From positions 12,023,303 through 12,087,302 of the forward strand of contig CM055106.1 in the NCBI GenBank assembly GCA_029204225.1: a stretch of 64,000 nt of DNA. The letters run 5' to 3'. The position numbers and the translations under genes are program-made. This stretch comes from Diphasiastrum complanatum (Eukaryota; Streptophyta; Lycopodiopsida; Lycopodiales; Lycopodiaceae). The notes beneath the pieces were generated by a model. The model was not told the DNA's origin and did no database searches. It worked only from the letters and a program-made list of their open reading frames with translations. Below are positions 22,060-34,263 of the stretch, in pieces; within the stretch, counting starts at the first letter, position 1, and each line of letters starts with the position of its first letter.

Positions 22060-23080
22060 ACTTTGAGGGAGACGTTGGTCTTTTGGCCCCAGATTTTTAT
22101 TCTCCAAAATGAGCACCCAAAATGGTGCCATGCCCTAAGCCTTGAGGGATGCTGATGCAAAATACCATATCTTCAATAGTGACTCATCACCATATCTTCA
22201 ATAATGACTCGTCCACGTTGTTATCAAAGCCCCACACTTGTATAATGATCAAGTGCTTGAAACGTTGCATCATCTAATCTTCTTTTGAGTTTGATGGGAG
22301 TGGAGCCTTGCGTGCACCCTTAATCGTGATTGGGAAGACGTAGTTCACCTTATGGTTAGACGTAGTTCCCATGCTTTTATCATTTTTCAGGGATAATTAT
22401 CCTTATGGGTGCCTGAGAAGTGGTTTTTAATCAAGCATAGAATTAATGTGGACCTCTCTCTCCCATGGCAATTTGGATTACATATACTTACTTTTTGAAG
22501 ACTTGTCGCTTTTGAACTAAATCATCCAACTCAAAACTCGTGTCTCTTGCATCAAATCTTTCAAGCAATTTGGATTACATATACTTGTTGTCCCATTTGT
22601 GAACGTGTGGCGCAAGCTATTTCTCGATCGAAATGCGTGCATGCCTCTTCCACTTTGTTCATTAATTTACCTCTCGTGGAATGTCATGTATTTCAATACG
22701 TAGGAGATAATAATTTCCATTGTAAGTTTTGTTGGGCCCAAAATAAATTTATAGCCTTAAGAATAAATGAGATTTCCTCTTTAGACCCATCAAAGTGCCT
22801 TAAATAAGGATAACAAGCCAAAAAGGTCTAAAGTAAACTTAACGAGGGCTAACTAGACTTTAAAACAGTTATGTTTGGTCAAGTCCCTGGCTTTGTCTCT
22901 AAGTAGATATTATACATCATTTTTGGGATTTCCTTGGCCCATTTGTATGAGTGAACTCACTTTATCTTCCTCATTGATGAGCCCTAAGATTTGATATTGC
23001 TATGTCTCACATGTGCCCCATCACGTGAATCCATGTACATACTCTTAATATTGAAAACCCCTTAACTTTGATCTTCATAT
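22060..23080. other. Intergenic spacer between the BTPC promoter and a LINE
   Basis: No gene recognised. A 25-bp unit ACCATATCTTCAATARTGAC occurs twice in tandem at 22164-22213, and GCAATTTGGATTACATATAC occurs twice (near 22466 and 22566). Part of this may be degraded retroelement sequence that I cannot assign. Confidence 0.5.
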
Positions 23081-23087
23081 TGAAATG

Positions 23088-25060
23088 AGCTTAATGGCAA
23101 CTTCAATAAAGCTTTTGACCATATTAGCTGGTATTTTCTCCTGTTGCTCTTCTTTTGGTCTGCCTCATTACATTTTCAAGATCATCACAACTATGTTTGC
23201 TCCTGCAGTCTCTTCCATCCTTTTTCAAGGTGTTTTATCCCCTTCTTTTCCTGTCTCTTGTGGTATCAAACAAGATTGCCCTCTCTCCCCCTATCTCTTT
23301 GTCATTCCTACATAACCTCTTATTTTCCATCTTCACAATCTCAACTCCTCTCCCTCTTTTTGCCCTTTTATATTCCAGGGTGTTCTGCTTGGGCCCCAGC
23401 TCTTTGCTGATGATCTTGCCTGCATTACTGAGCTTCACCACCGCTCTACTTCTCTTCTTCTTGCGGAGCTTGTGCGCTTCTGTGACTTCTCTGCATTGTT
23501 GATTAACTACCAGAAATCCGATATCGTCGTTCATGATGTTCCCCAAGCGTGGTGCCTTGGTTTTGGTCTTAATGTCCTTCCTCATGGGACCATCTTCAGA
23601 TATCTCGGCTTCCCCCTTGGTGCTTCGCTTACTAACATAGATAGATTTAACTGGATTTTTGACTGAATCAGTTCTAAAATCTTTTCTTGGAACACCTCTG
23701 ATCTTTCCTTTCCAGTCAGGCTTGTAGTCCTTAAGCATACCATCTCTTCCTATTTCACTCATTTTCTTTTTATTTGGTTTCTTCCCCCCTTCCTACTCCC
23801 TGACTATAGCTAAAACTTTCCAGAAATTCCTCTGGAACAATAGATCTAGCCTTTTGAACTGGGATATCTGCATTGCTCCTAGGAGGTTGGGGGGCTTTGG
23901 TCTTCATAATCCTACCATCACCTCTCTTACTTTACTTTTTAGACATATTCATGCCAACTTCTTTTATCCTCAACCTTGGAGTCTTATGATGATGACTATT
24001 CTTCCTCCTCTTCCCTCGATAAACTACAACAACCCTCATTCGTACTTCCTTGAATTCACGCGATCTTCATTTCCCCTCTCTATCTCCCTTCCTCCCTTAT
24101 TCAATTGCATCCTTAGAATTCTCCTCTCTATGCGGGAGCTTACCTTTTGGACTGGGGGTAGCTCAATTTTCCCTCTGGAATCTTTATGGTTTTCTAAAGC
24201 GATCACCATTGATTCAAAGCCTCTGGCATTGATTGAGAGCAGAATCTGCAGGAAGTTGACTTGTACGGTCCTTGTCATGTGGGACCATATCATGAACTCG
24301 ATTTACTCTAGCAGTCTTTCTCGCTTGAAAGATGATCTTGGGCTCTCCTCTCGTGAAGCTATTTTTCTTTCCTATGTCTTTCTTACGGGGACCTTGGTCC
24401 TCTGACTACTTTGCCTACTTTTGAGTGTAACAATAATGGCTCTTCAAGGCCCTTGACAATTCTGGTAATATTTTCTACTCCTTTGTATACTTGGCTACTA
24501 AGGAACCCAACTTTTCCTTCTCTTATTACAACTCGAAATGGAAAGTTTCTAATCCCCCCTCCCTCTGAAAGTCTAGAATCCGTCGAAACCTTAAAATCAA
24601 AACCGGCAAATTTAAAATCTTTTCTATGAGGATTCTTTGTCTCTCTCCCTGTACGTGCCGAGGGGACGTATCTCATATCTGCTCTAAATGTAAAATATTT
24701 GATAAGGATGTGATACATTTTTTCTTTCACTTATACTCCGCTTTGGAAGAGTGTGTCTGATATCTTTATTGCACGTTTCCATACCAGGTTTAAGAGATTC
24801 AATCATGTGGATCTACTGATGAATGATATTTCATTGGATGATGCCAACGTTAATACCTTTTGGCAATGTATCAAGATTATTACTTTATGGAATATCTGGT
24901 TGGACAGAAATAGTAGAGAACTTGGGAATGGTGATTTTTACATCTCCCCTCTACTCCTCTTCTCAGAGGCTGATAAGTCAAAGGTCCTTTGATTTTGTTG
25001 ATGTTATGTATTTGTATAAATCAATAATCTAAAGTTAGTTTTCTAAGAGAAAAAAAAATT
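23088..25060 (+). mobile_element. LINE (non-LTR retrotransposon): decayed reverse transcriptase and C-terminal zinc-finger domain
   Basis: Read across several frames, the sequence gives the RT start (KAFDHISW-like), the fingers/palm motif SCGIKQDCPLSPYLFV at about 23255-23305, FADDL (the YADD box) near 23405, then RYLGFPLGASL and RRLGGFGLHNP. The 3' part encodes a zf-RVT-type module (CRGDVSHICSKC ... WQCIKIITLWNIWLDRNSRE) before a short A-rich tail. Frameshifts and stops are frequent. The endonuclease domain is absent, so the copy is 5' truncated and dead. Its last ~150 bp recur elsewhere in the window. Confidence 0.85.
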
Positions 25061-27195
25061 CAAACAATATCAATACAAATAAGCTTGAACTTACTTGAAT
25101 GCACAAATTCTTCTTTTCTAATAACCTCCTCTGGATGAAAAATCACAAATATCCCTTGTTACCAATCTCTTTCTCTTGTTACTTTTTACCTTTTTATTTA
25201 GCAAATCCATTTCTTTAACTAGAGACAAATACGAGACACGCATGGATTGAATCTCCTTCTTGAGGATCTCATTTTCCTCCAAACAAAGTTTTCAATCTTA
25301 TAGATTTTTTTTGACACTCCCTTGATATATTATTTAATTCCTCTTCTAGGCTTTTAAATTCTCACAGTAACCTACAAGACCATTTTTTTGATGACACACA
25401 TAAATTATCAATTGAGTTACCGAATTAAAATCAGGATGTTGCAATGAATATGGATCAATATGACACTATGTTTCTGATGACCATAAATCTAAATGCTTTA
25501 GCTTCTCCTCCCTGTAATGGATCATATCAGTAGCTGATAATTTAGATTCTTTTGAATTTTTTGTCCTAAGCGGAGCATACTCTGGTAAAAGATCCACATG
25601 AAGGTGATAAAGCTTACTCATCGGTTAAAAAAAATAGTAGCAAACAGCACGGTGACAAAAATGGCGCTAAGCAAATAGCTTGGCGACACTATCACAAGTG
25701 CAACTATTTCACCATTCACCATTACCATGTGGAAGCCTCAAGCCACAAATTGAGAGTGGCTATACTTTCCATGCTTGTATACCAAGTCAACTACTTCGAG
25801 CATTTGTATTTGCATTATGTTCACAAATATGTGTTGTCATTTTTGTGCGTGGTTAGTACCGCTTAGTTCTTATGAAGTAGATACACTTCTAGCAACAAAA
25901 GAATCATTGATAGTATTTTTTTTAAGAATGGAAAAGTGACAATACTACATGGTGAAGATGTATAAGAGTGATATGACTATGTAGTATGAATGCATGAGAA
26001 TGGTGATGCCTTATAATGAAGATCTTATGGACAAATTACATGTTGAGACTAATGTTGACTATAGAAAAGTGCTTAGGACTATTCGGAAGTTTTTTATGGA
26101 TTGTATAGCGTAACAGACTTATGTGAATGGAGACAACATGATTGCATAGTTATAAGTAGTTTTGAAATAAACTACAAGGTGGAACGAAATGGTCATTTTG
26201 AATACATAGTTGCAATATGTGATGCATAAACCAAGTTTTAGAGAAAATGGCCTTCGTCACTAATGAAACGTCATTCACAACTTGTATGGTTTAATTAATT
26301 GAATCATTCATAAATGTTTATTTTTTGGCTCAATTAAGAAGCTATTTTCTATGGTGTTTGTATAGTATATCCCACTAGAATACTTTGGCAAAATCTTTTC
26401 AAGTTTATATCTATTGTGTCTAGACTAAAGTTTGTATCAAATATATCTTAATATATACATGGATACCATCCATAGCATATTTTCTTAAATGAAGTATAAG
26501 AAAATCCTTCGACAATGAGCAAACATGATTTGACAGTTGAGTAATGCTAATGATTTTGAATGGCATTTTCAACATCTAGGAAATATACCCAATACACAAT
26601 AGAAACAAGAGTCAACATGGTGTATGTAAATGATCTCCCTATATCTACCCTTGTGAAAAATTTGACGCAACTCTAGAATTTTGGCCGCCCTGAATTTTGA
26701 AGATGCAAAATTTCATGGGCACTCATCTTTGCATGAGCACACACGTGTCATTTTCATTTTTTTGGGCAAAAGAATTTTATAGACTGTGATTATGGCAAAA
26801 TGCCATATGCTGCTCGGGCGCCATGTCACCAGTGGCTATCCAAGTGCCTAAAAACCAAAATGTGTGGCTATGGGAGTGCTAGGCCCAAAGTTTGCATGCT
26901 TCTAGAATACGACGGACCCTCATGGACAAACTTTTGCTGGGTGGGTATTGACAATTGCAATACTAATCGGGTAATTGTATTACACATTTACATTATTTTG
27001 ATACTAGTTAGAACTCGGGTATAAGTATATAAGTCTTTTTTTTAGTCACACTTTGTGTAGAGCATAGCATGCATTTAAGGACATTAGCTTGTTTTAGTGC
27101 AATATGCATATGATTTGAAAGGTCAATACTTTGTTGGCGGCCAAAAATGTATTTGGGGCACCATGAATAAATTTGTTGCATACGTAAATTTTGGA
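25061..27195. other. AT-rich spacer, nothing recognised
   Basis: No open frame above about 75 codons and no recognisable motif. Weak resemblance to a decayed Copia gag near 26000 was too poor to call. Confidence 0.5.
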
Positions 27196-27350
27196 TAATT
27201 GTTAGATAGGAATTGTAAGAAATTTGGGACTGGTGATTTTGTCATCTCCCCACCTACTCCTCATCAAAAAAGTTGATAAAGTTATGATTCTTTGAGTTTT
27301 TCTTCTCTAAAAAATCTCTAATCTATGGTGAGCTTTTTTCAAGAGAAAAA
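27196..27350 (+). mobile_element. 5'-truncated LINE tail
   Basis: This matches the last part of the LINE: TTAGATAGGAATTGTAAG, GGTGATTTTGTCATCTCCCC, then CTAATCTATGGTGAGC and an A-rich end. Only the 3' end is present, as expected from abortive target-primed reverse transcription. Confidence 0.75.
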
Positions 27351-28435
27351 AAAGTAGATACTATATGGTGCCATGGCAAATTCCATGTTTTTGCTAGTAG
27401 TCCAAAAATTCATATGACCATTGATTGGGCTAAAACTGTGTGTTGTTGACCCTAACATCATAAAATCATATTCCACTCAACTTTATACCTATGTCAACAC
27501 TAATGCGGCACCTATAGAGCATATACCCGCCCAGCACTAGCATTAACCTGTGATTGGAGCTTTACTTGGCGTAAACAATGAGTTTCTTTTTCCCTTTGCC
27601 CGAGCTTTTATGGGCCCGGGCAGCTTGCCAAGAGCCATTATGTGCATAATAATGCCATGCTTCTGGGCTCCTCAATGTGAGGGAGTTCTAGAGGTTGGGC
27701 CTAGTGTGTGTGGAGAGGAAAAGTAAGAGTGGGGGCCAGTGAAAAGGCAACTTAAAAATTTTCACATAACACGATACATAAATCGTGATTCCTGATGGGA
27801 TATTCGCATCACTGAAGAAGAATATCCACTATTTGAAAATCAGCAAATTCAATATTAAAAAAAGGAATTATTTTATGAAGAAAAGACAATATGTGATGGA
27901 GAATAGTGCGGGCTTCGCGAAACATCTAATCGCCACGTCAGCAGATGCCAGATAAAACCGCATCTCAAAGATTGACCGTAATTAAAAATGCGAAATAAAT
28001 AAATAAAATTGGAATAAGAAGTGTTTGTGGGCGAAAATGAAAGTCACCGAAAGGCACGAATCACGATGTGACGGGCAGCACAGGTGTGCACGACGTCGAC
28101 GTCCCCGAGGCAAAAAGTAGTCAGAAGTTCAGAACTGAATTTCATCTTCAAACAAAAATAAAAACAAAAAAATATCCAGCACCCCCGCCCCCCTTTGCTG
28201 GTCAATGGGTGCACCAGGACCCAGGCCCCAATCTTGTGGCATGCCTAGGCCGTCTGGTGTCCGTACTGACAGGTCACGTAATCATATTAAGACCAACATT
28301 CAGTCTAGGAACAAGCGATTTCATGCATGATGTGGGACTGGCCGGGCCCATGAAATCTCTCTTTTTCTTAAGACTTAAGAAAGGAAATCTTTTTGAAGAT
28401 GACCTCTAATATTTCACATTGGTAAATGTTTGAAT
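27351..28435. other. Spacer without recognised gene
   Basis: A 113-codon plus-strand frame at 28068-28409 has no recognisable domain. Base composition is more GC-rich than in the neighbouring retroelements. Confidence 0.4.
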
Positions 28436-28445
28436 CATAAATGCA

Positions 28446-28515
28446 CCTCTTTAGGAACAACAGGGAATTTGGCTCCAAAGGAACAAGAGGGAATTTGGGA
28501 GTAGTGACTTTTGGG
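28446..28515 (+). mobile_element. Fragment of LINE tail, broken by the hairpin cluster
   Basis: GGAACAACAGGGAATTTGG and, again, GGAACAAGAGGGAATTTGGG followed by AGTAGTGACTTTTG match the LINE tail. The match stops at a run of G where the GC-rich palindrome begins. Confidence 0.65.
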
Positions 28516-28532
28516 GGGGGGGGGAAGGTCCT

Positions 28533-28623
28533 GCTCCGAGGCCCTTTCGCCCCGGAATACTGTGCGCCCGAGGGTGGAGGCCCGAGGGCGCACAGTATTC
28601 CGCGGGTGGAAGGGCCGAGGAGC
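28533..28623. repeat. GC-rich palindrome with 16-bp perfect arms
   Basis: GGAATACTGTGCGCCC (28554-28569) is the exact reverse complement of GGGCGCACAGTATTCC (28586-28601). Imperfect pairing extends outward to about 28533 and 28623 (GAGGCCCTTTCGCC against GGTGGAAGGGCCGAGG). It is much more GC-rich than the surroundings. Confidence 0.9.
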
Positions 28624-28679
28624 CGGCCCTTCCCACCTGTGAATTCTGTTTTTAATTTTTTTTTCTTTTTTTTTTGACA

Positions 28680-28840
28680 TAAATTTTTTTTACACGCACC
28701 TTTCGAGCGGAAGGTGCATGTAAAAAAAAGTAAAATTTTTTACGTGCACCTTCCGATGTACGGAAGGTGCCTGTAAAAAAAAGTAAAATTTTGTACGTGC
28801 ACCTTCCGGTGTCCGGAAGGTGCCTGTAAAAAAATTTTGT
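28680..28840. repeat. Array of three consecutive AT-flanked hairpins
   Basis: Three similar units of about 52 bp each read T-run, TACRYGCACCTTYCG, short loop, CGGAAGGTGC, then NTGTAAAAAAA. Arm pairs: GCACCTTTCG/CGGAAGGTGC, GCACCTTCCG/CGGAAGGTGC, GCACCTTCCGG/CCGGAAGGTGC. In each unit T-rich and A-rich flanks can pair too. No protein-coding potential. Confidence 0.9.
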
Positions 28841-28911
28841 TAAAAAAAAATTTGCCCCATAGATTACGTTCTGTGAGGCATCACCATTTCCTTTGTAAAA
28901 ATCTAAAAACT

Positions 28912-29080
28912 AATTTCACGTATAAGGAATTTGGCTAGATAGAAACAAGAGGGAGTTTGGGAGTAGTGACTTTTGTATCTCCCCCGTGCTTCTTTTCAAA
29001 GAGGCTGTAAAGTCTCTAAGTTGTACTCTCATTATATTTCTTAATCTATGGTTAGTTTTTTGAGAATAAATAAATAAATG
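28912..29080 (+). mobile_element. 5'-truncated LINE tail
   Basis: The sequence begins near AGGAATTTGGCTAGATAG, then AACAAGAGGGAGTTTGGG and AGTAGTGACTTTTGTATC, and ends TTAATCTATGGTTAG plus AATAAATAAATAAATG. It is the same family as the LINE at 23088-25060. Confidence 0.8.
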
Positions 29081-29824
29081 CAGCTCGTGTGGGAAATCCA
29101 ATTAGAGTGTCCTAGATTGTCCATTTTTTTTGTTTTTTTTGGATTTTTTGATGTCTAAACTTATATTTAGAATTTGCAAAGTTTAGCACTTTACAAAAAA
29201 ATCTGTTTTCTATGCTATGAATCTATTTTTAAAGGTTTATTTCCTCCTCCTTTTTTGACTTTTTAGTCAATACTGAACTGAGTCTATTCCTCAACTAAGG
29301 AATCCTCTATACCAAGAATGTTGTATATCTGATGCATATAATGTTAATTGATGAATCTTCATGATTCACAAATCATGCATCTTACAAGCAATATAATTCC
29401 AAAATAACAAACTCTGGCGAATCCTCTTCACACTGATCGTTTTATCAATTAACTTCATCCAGGAGTAATCAAGCTACTCAAGTTAATTGCCAATGATTCA
29501 AAATCCCAAATGTCTAGGTGCAGATCTCAATTATACTAGTATAACACCACATTTAGATTTTTATCCAAATCATTTATAAGTTAACCAATAAGTTTTCCAC
29601 AGAAAATCTGTTAACTCTGCAAGTATCAGTTCCAATAATACTTGAACATATGTCTATGTTTACCGACTGGTTTAAGTGCACCAAATAAACCTAATAACCA
29701 GGAATACGTAGTAGATTCATACAAGATTGATTGTTATATGAGAAAAATCTCACTATGACCCAATACATAAACACATTCTTATTTGGCAAATTCCTCCAAA
29801 ATCCACATATGTTACTCACATATC
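29081..29824. other. AT-rich spacer, nothing recognised
   Basis: No long frame. It could be remaining internal sequence of the minus-strand Copia just downstream, but no domain can be read. Confidence 0.4.
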
Positions 29825-30175
29825 TCACTGAGAATCTTGTAACTCAGCTAGAAAAGAATTATTATTTCTCATGAATAAATAACATATACCTATCTCCCTC
29901 AATATCTCATTAGAGACATTCATCTTAATGTAGTGGAGAGCCATCCTAGCTCTCTTTTTGTATTTTTGAACCTCTTGAAGAACTTGTGGTTCTTCTTCAA
30001 GGCCAAAAACTATGTCCATCACGTCTTGAAGGATCAAGATGGACTCCATCCTCATTTTCCAAATTGAATAGTTTGAAGTGGACAATCTTTCACTTGGTTC
30101 CAACAAGGATGGACCCATTGAAGACATTTGAAGTGAAGAAAACTCAAATGATGAACAATAAATGTTGCTACACAC
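29825..30175 (-). pseudogene. Copia gag N-terminal fragment
   Basis: This frame encodes the start of a Copia Gag polyprotein (DUF4219/UBN2 type): LLEPSERLSTSNYSIWKMRM, then ILQDVMDIVFGLEEEPQ and KKRARMALHYIKMNVSN. The same stretch recurs at 48409-48892 and 61752-62050 with modest divergence, so this is one family. The frame breaks after LREIGICY, and no zinc knuckle or pol follows. Its 5' leader, primer binding site and LTR lie upstream at 30176-31541. Confidence 0.85.
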
Positions 30176-30869
30176 TCTCAGTAGGATCCAATAATAGAGT
30201 ACTATCTCCTCCTATAAAAGATCTTGCAACTATTTGTGAATTGATTCTCACTAGCTACACAAATCTCTCTAAAACAAGATCTATTTCACATCAAATGATG
30301 GAGTATAGGCAAAGTTAGGATCAAACACTCTTAGCACGTGTGAAGTACACTAAGAAACCAAATTTGACTCAAATACAATGATATTGCACGAAACAAAATG
30401 GCTAAGATCTCAAAACAGTGCCTAGATCACATATAGATGAGATTGGTAAGCATACAACTGTGATTTTGGATCAACCAAGCAGTCTCTTGACCAAACCAAA
30501 TGTGTCCACCCAAGTCTAGGTGCCCTACCTAACCCTCTTCAAAAGCTTATAACTTTTGATTGGCTCAACCAAATGGAATGAAACTGATTGCATCAGAAAC
30601 TAGACAAAAATAGCTTCAAAAGAAGCTATCAAGCAAGATAAATGGATCAAGCATGAGAGAGAACTTCCAACTGAAATTGAATGTTACTCACACGTGTTTG
30701 AGCACCTGATTCCGTACAGTACCAGGTCAAACCCAATCAATGTCCTTTTGACCTCTTTTGATCCAAAATTGAACAAGATAGCTAGGAAAATGGGCCTTGA
30801 CAATTTCTAGCTCAAGATTGATGAATAGTTTTCACTTAAATGGATCAAAATGCATGGTAACCTTAGGTA

Positions 30870-31541
30870 GGCTCTAATACCATGTTGATTTCACACGTGT
30901 GGATTGTCCACAACATGTACTTGTGATCTCCTAAGGTGTGTAGATGCACCAAGATCAAGACTAGATTGAGATTCAAGATCAATCTTAGATCGTATGGCAA
31001 AAACACACTACTACATGCATTCAATCACTTCCAACTCTCACTCACACATGTGGGAAGTATTAAAAAATTATTCTAAGTAAAACCAAGCTTCTCTCCTTAG
31101 ATAGAGAGAGAAAAACCATCATGAGCTCTCAAGTAGAGAGAGAAAGCTAGAAATTCAATGACACTCAAAATCTACACAATCACAAAATCAATTAGATCCA
31201 AAATGAGGAGTACAATGATACTAGTAGATCCACGAGCTACCACTCTGCTTAACTATGATTGGACCACACTTTGTCACCTCTTAATCCTATTGGACCATTG
31301 ATTCATGCACCTCTTAATTCTATTGGACTATATTCAAGCACACCTCAAATTCCTATTGGACCTCACATGGTTCCACCTCTAAATCCTATTGGACCTCTTA
31401 GAATTCATCAAACAAAGATATTACACTTGTCTACACTCTAATTGGCACAAGTTTAGCCTCTTTCTCTATTTTGGCTCAATACTGGCATTACAAGTGGAAA
31501 TGCATAATTTGCCATCTATGCCATATTTGTTCCTATCAACA
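30870..31541 (-). mobile_element. Copia 5' LTR and primer binding site (minus-strand element)
   Basis: On the minus strand the LTR begins TGTTGATAGG (31541) and ends AATCAACA (30883), giving TG...CA termini and about 659 bp. Directly after it comes TGGTATTAGAGCC (30882-30870), a Copia-type initiator-tRNA-Met primer binding site. The gag fragment at 29825-30175 lies downstream. The leader 30176-30869 shows no gene. Confidence 0.75.
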
Positions 31542-31599
31542 TCCTACACCTAGATGCTTGATGTAAAAAACATAAGACCCCTATATCTAACATAGATAA

Positions 31600-33770
31600 T
31601 CTTTTTCGTGTGTGTTTTCATGCTTTAAAGGTGAAGACGGTAGTGGAATGGCCAATTCCTAAAACGGTGCATGAACTTAAGTCATTCTTAGGTCTCACTA
31701 TGTTTTTTCACAGATTTGTAGAGGAGTACTCGAAGATTGCTGCACCTCTCAACAATATGTTGAAAGGAGTGAAAAGTCGCAAAGGTAGGCCAAGTCCTCC
31801 TATTAGATGGAATGAGAAATTAGATGAGAGTTTTCACAAACTCAAGCTTCTAATTGCCTCCACTCTACTTTTGAGAATAGCGGATCCAGATTTGCCATTC
31901 GTCATTAACACCGACGCGAGTGATACAGCTATTGGAGCTGTTCTCTTACAGGAGGGTCAGCCCGTTGCCTTTGAAAGTACGAAACTAATTGATGCACAAG
32001 TCAGGTATACCACTCAGGAAAAAGAGCTTTTTGTTGTGATCCATGCTTTGAAATCATGGAGGCATTACCTGTACGGTAATAAATTTGTGATAAATACGGA
32101 TCATCAACCTTTAAAGTATTTTTATAATCAGAATGATTTGCGAGGTCGTAAGGCCAGATGGGCAGAACTCATGCAAGAATTTGACTCTGAAGTGCGGTAT
32201 ATCAGGGGCTCATCTAATCAAGTGACTGATGCACTTAGTCGAATTGGTGAAGTGAACAAAGTTTCCTTCACTGAGATTAGTACAGACTTTTATCTCTCCC
32301 TGAGAGGTCTTTATGAGAAAGAACCGCATTTTGGACCAATCTGGGATAGGGTTCTAGTAGTTTCATCAAGCGAGACTGATAATCACGGTGATCAGTCTGG
32401 AGGGAAGGATATAAAGGGTACTGATGACTCCCTATTTGTAATAGAATTTTGTTCAGGAAAGGGAATGTTTGTGTGCCTGATGTGGATGTTGTTAAGAATA
32501 AAATTATTTATGAATGTCATGACTCACCATGCGCAGGACATCCCGGCATACAGTGTACATTGGATTTGGTACGAAGGGATATTTATTGGCCAAAACTCAA
32601 GCCCTTTGTAGAATCTTATGTGGTCAAGTGTGACCAATGCCAGTTGAATAAAGCTTAACGCCATAAGGCTGGCAGTTTGTTGCATCCACTGGATATTTTT
32701 GATAAGAGATGGGATAGTATTTCCATGGATTTCGTGGTTGGGTTACCGCGGACAAATAAACAGCATGACGCAATTTGGGTTGTGGTCGACCATCTTACCA
32801 AATTGGCTACGTTTATTCCGGTAAAAACCACCACAAAGGCTTCTGATTTAGCTAAGATATTTGTAGAGCGTCTGTTTAGGCTTTACAGATTACCAAGTGA
32901 TATTGTGAGCGATCGCGATCCGAAGTTCACCGGTCACTTTTGGTGGGCCGTATTTGCTAAACTAGAGACGACACTGAGCTTGGGTTCTTCTGATCATCCT
33001 GAGACTGATGGATAGATGGAAAGAACAAATCAAATGATGGAACAAATGCTTCGGGCATATGTTTCCAGACGACAATCTAATTGGAAAAGGTACCTTCCAT
33101 TGATCGAGTTTGCCTATAATAGTAGTAAGCATTCGGCTACCGGTTATAGCTCGTTTATGCTTATGTACGGTTTTGAGCCTAGGTCACCCATTGTGGTTGA
33201 GACTCAGTCGATCAAGGTTTAGAATGTAGCGAATTTCCTACACGATATGCTGGAAATGCTACCGATTGCACGTGGAAATGTCTAGAGTGCCCAAGATAGG
33301 GACAAACATTATGCAAATCTGAAAAGATCTCCGAGAGACTTCCAAGTGGGAGATTGGATATATTTGAGAATCTCGAAGGATTCAAGTGGAATGCGTACCA
33401 ACAAGCATTATAAGTTTTCCCCTAGATTTAGAAGACCGTTTAAAATCTTGAAAAAGATCGGATCCTTAGCTTACCAATTGGAACTCCCGGAAGGATCGCA
33501 AGTGCATCCCGTATTTCACGTAAGTCATCTCAAAAAGAGTCTTTGTGAAGGAGAGCATCTTGGATCTGGAGATCAGTTGGACCTGTTGGATGAATCATCA
33601 GGTGTATCTCGTCTTGAACCCGAAAAGATCTTGGATACAAGGACTAAACGATTGAGAGATCGTATAGTTACCGAGCATCTGGTTCGATGGAGGGGATGTA
33701 CAGACGATGACGATTCTTGGGAACGGGAAGGAAGCTTAAGAAAGAACTTTCCCAGTTTTAAGTTCTGAGG
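31600..33770 (+). pseudogene. Ty3/Gypsy chromovirus pol fragment: RT thumb, RNase H, integrase, chromodomain
   Basis: Order: end of RT (LKSFLGLTMFFHRFVEEYS), RNase H with TDAS, EKEL, TDHQPL and TDALSR, then integrase. The integrase shows a zinc-binding region (CHDSPCAGHPG ... CDQCQ), catalytic-core motifs SMDFVVGLP and SDRDPKF, and ERTNQ. A C-terminal chromodomain follows (LVRWRGCTDDDDSWE). Frame breaks near 32450, a stop after KCDQCQLNKA, another just before MERTNQ and one at about 33220 make it non-functional. gag, protease and the RT catalytic YVDD part are missing. A chromodomain at the end marks it as a chromovirus. Confidence 0.93.
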
Positions 33771-33796
33771 ATAGAACTTGAATAAGGGGGGAGGAA

Positions 33797-34250
33797 TGTC
33801 ATGCCCATAATTGGTCTCAAGTAGCGTGTCCATGCTAGGGACCGGTAGACCAAAAACCCGTAAGTTAATTGTAACTATAAGGGAATTGGGGCTCTTATGT
33901 GTACATGGTTATAATCAATGGTTGTAGGCCTAAACACATGATGGTGGAGTTGGTATGGGTCTATCAATTAGTCATTAGGGAACTGGATGATGTGGCCCAG
34001 ATAGGCTGCAAAGGTGTCACAATGCACTACTAGTGGTGCATGGGCCTTGAAGGGTATAAGTATACCTGCTGGGCTCTCACTAGTGTATGCTTGATTTGTG
34101 ATGAGTAGCTACATGCTGCTGGTGTAACTCCTCTTTCCATGACTCTGATTGATCCATATCTTGGGGGCTAGATCTATACGATCTAGGTTTGGTTGGGTTG
34201 GTTTAACCTCCACCAGTTCCCATGTGTTGTTGCTTTGTATGGTATGCTTA
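33797..34250 (+). mobile_element. 3' LTR of the Gypsy chromovirus
   Basis: It starts TGTCATGCCC just after the polypurine tract AAGGGGGGAGGAA, following the chromodomain stop. A closely similar sequence at 56620-57022 follows a second copy of the same Gypsy. Both contain GTAGCGTGTCCAYGCTAGGG and GCATGGGCCTTGRAGGGTAT. The right end is not certain; no 5' LTR is in the window. Confidence 0.75.
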
Positions 34251-34263
34251 GAATAGAATCCTG

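Noticed and set aside
25900-26300. Possible Copia gag remnant
   Set aside because: Only vague resemblance with many stops; not enough to support a call.
28435-28680. Frames of 61-81 codons across the hairpin cluster
   Set aside because: They follow the palindrome on both strands equally and encode low-complexity Pro/Gly text without homologues I recognise.
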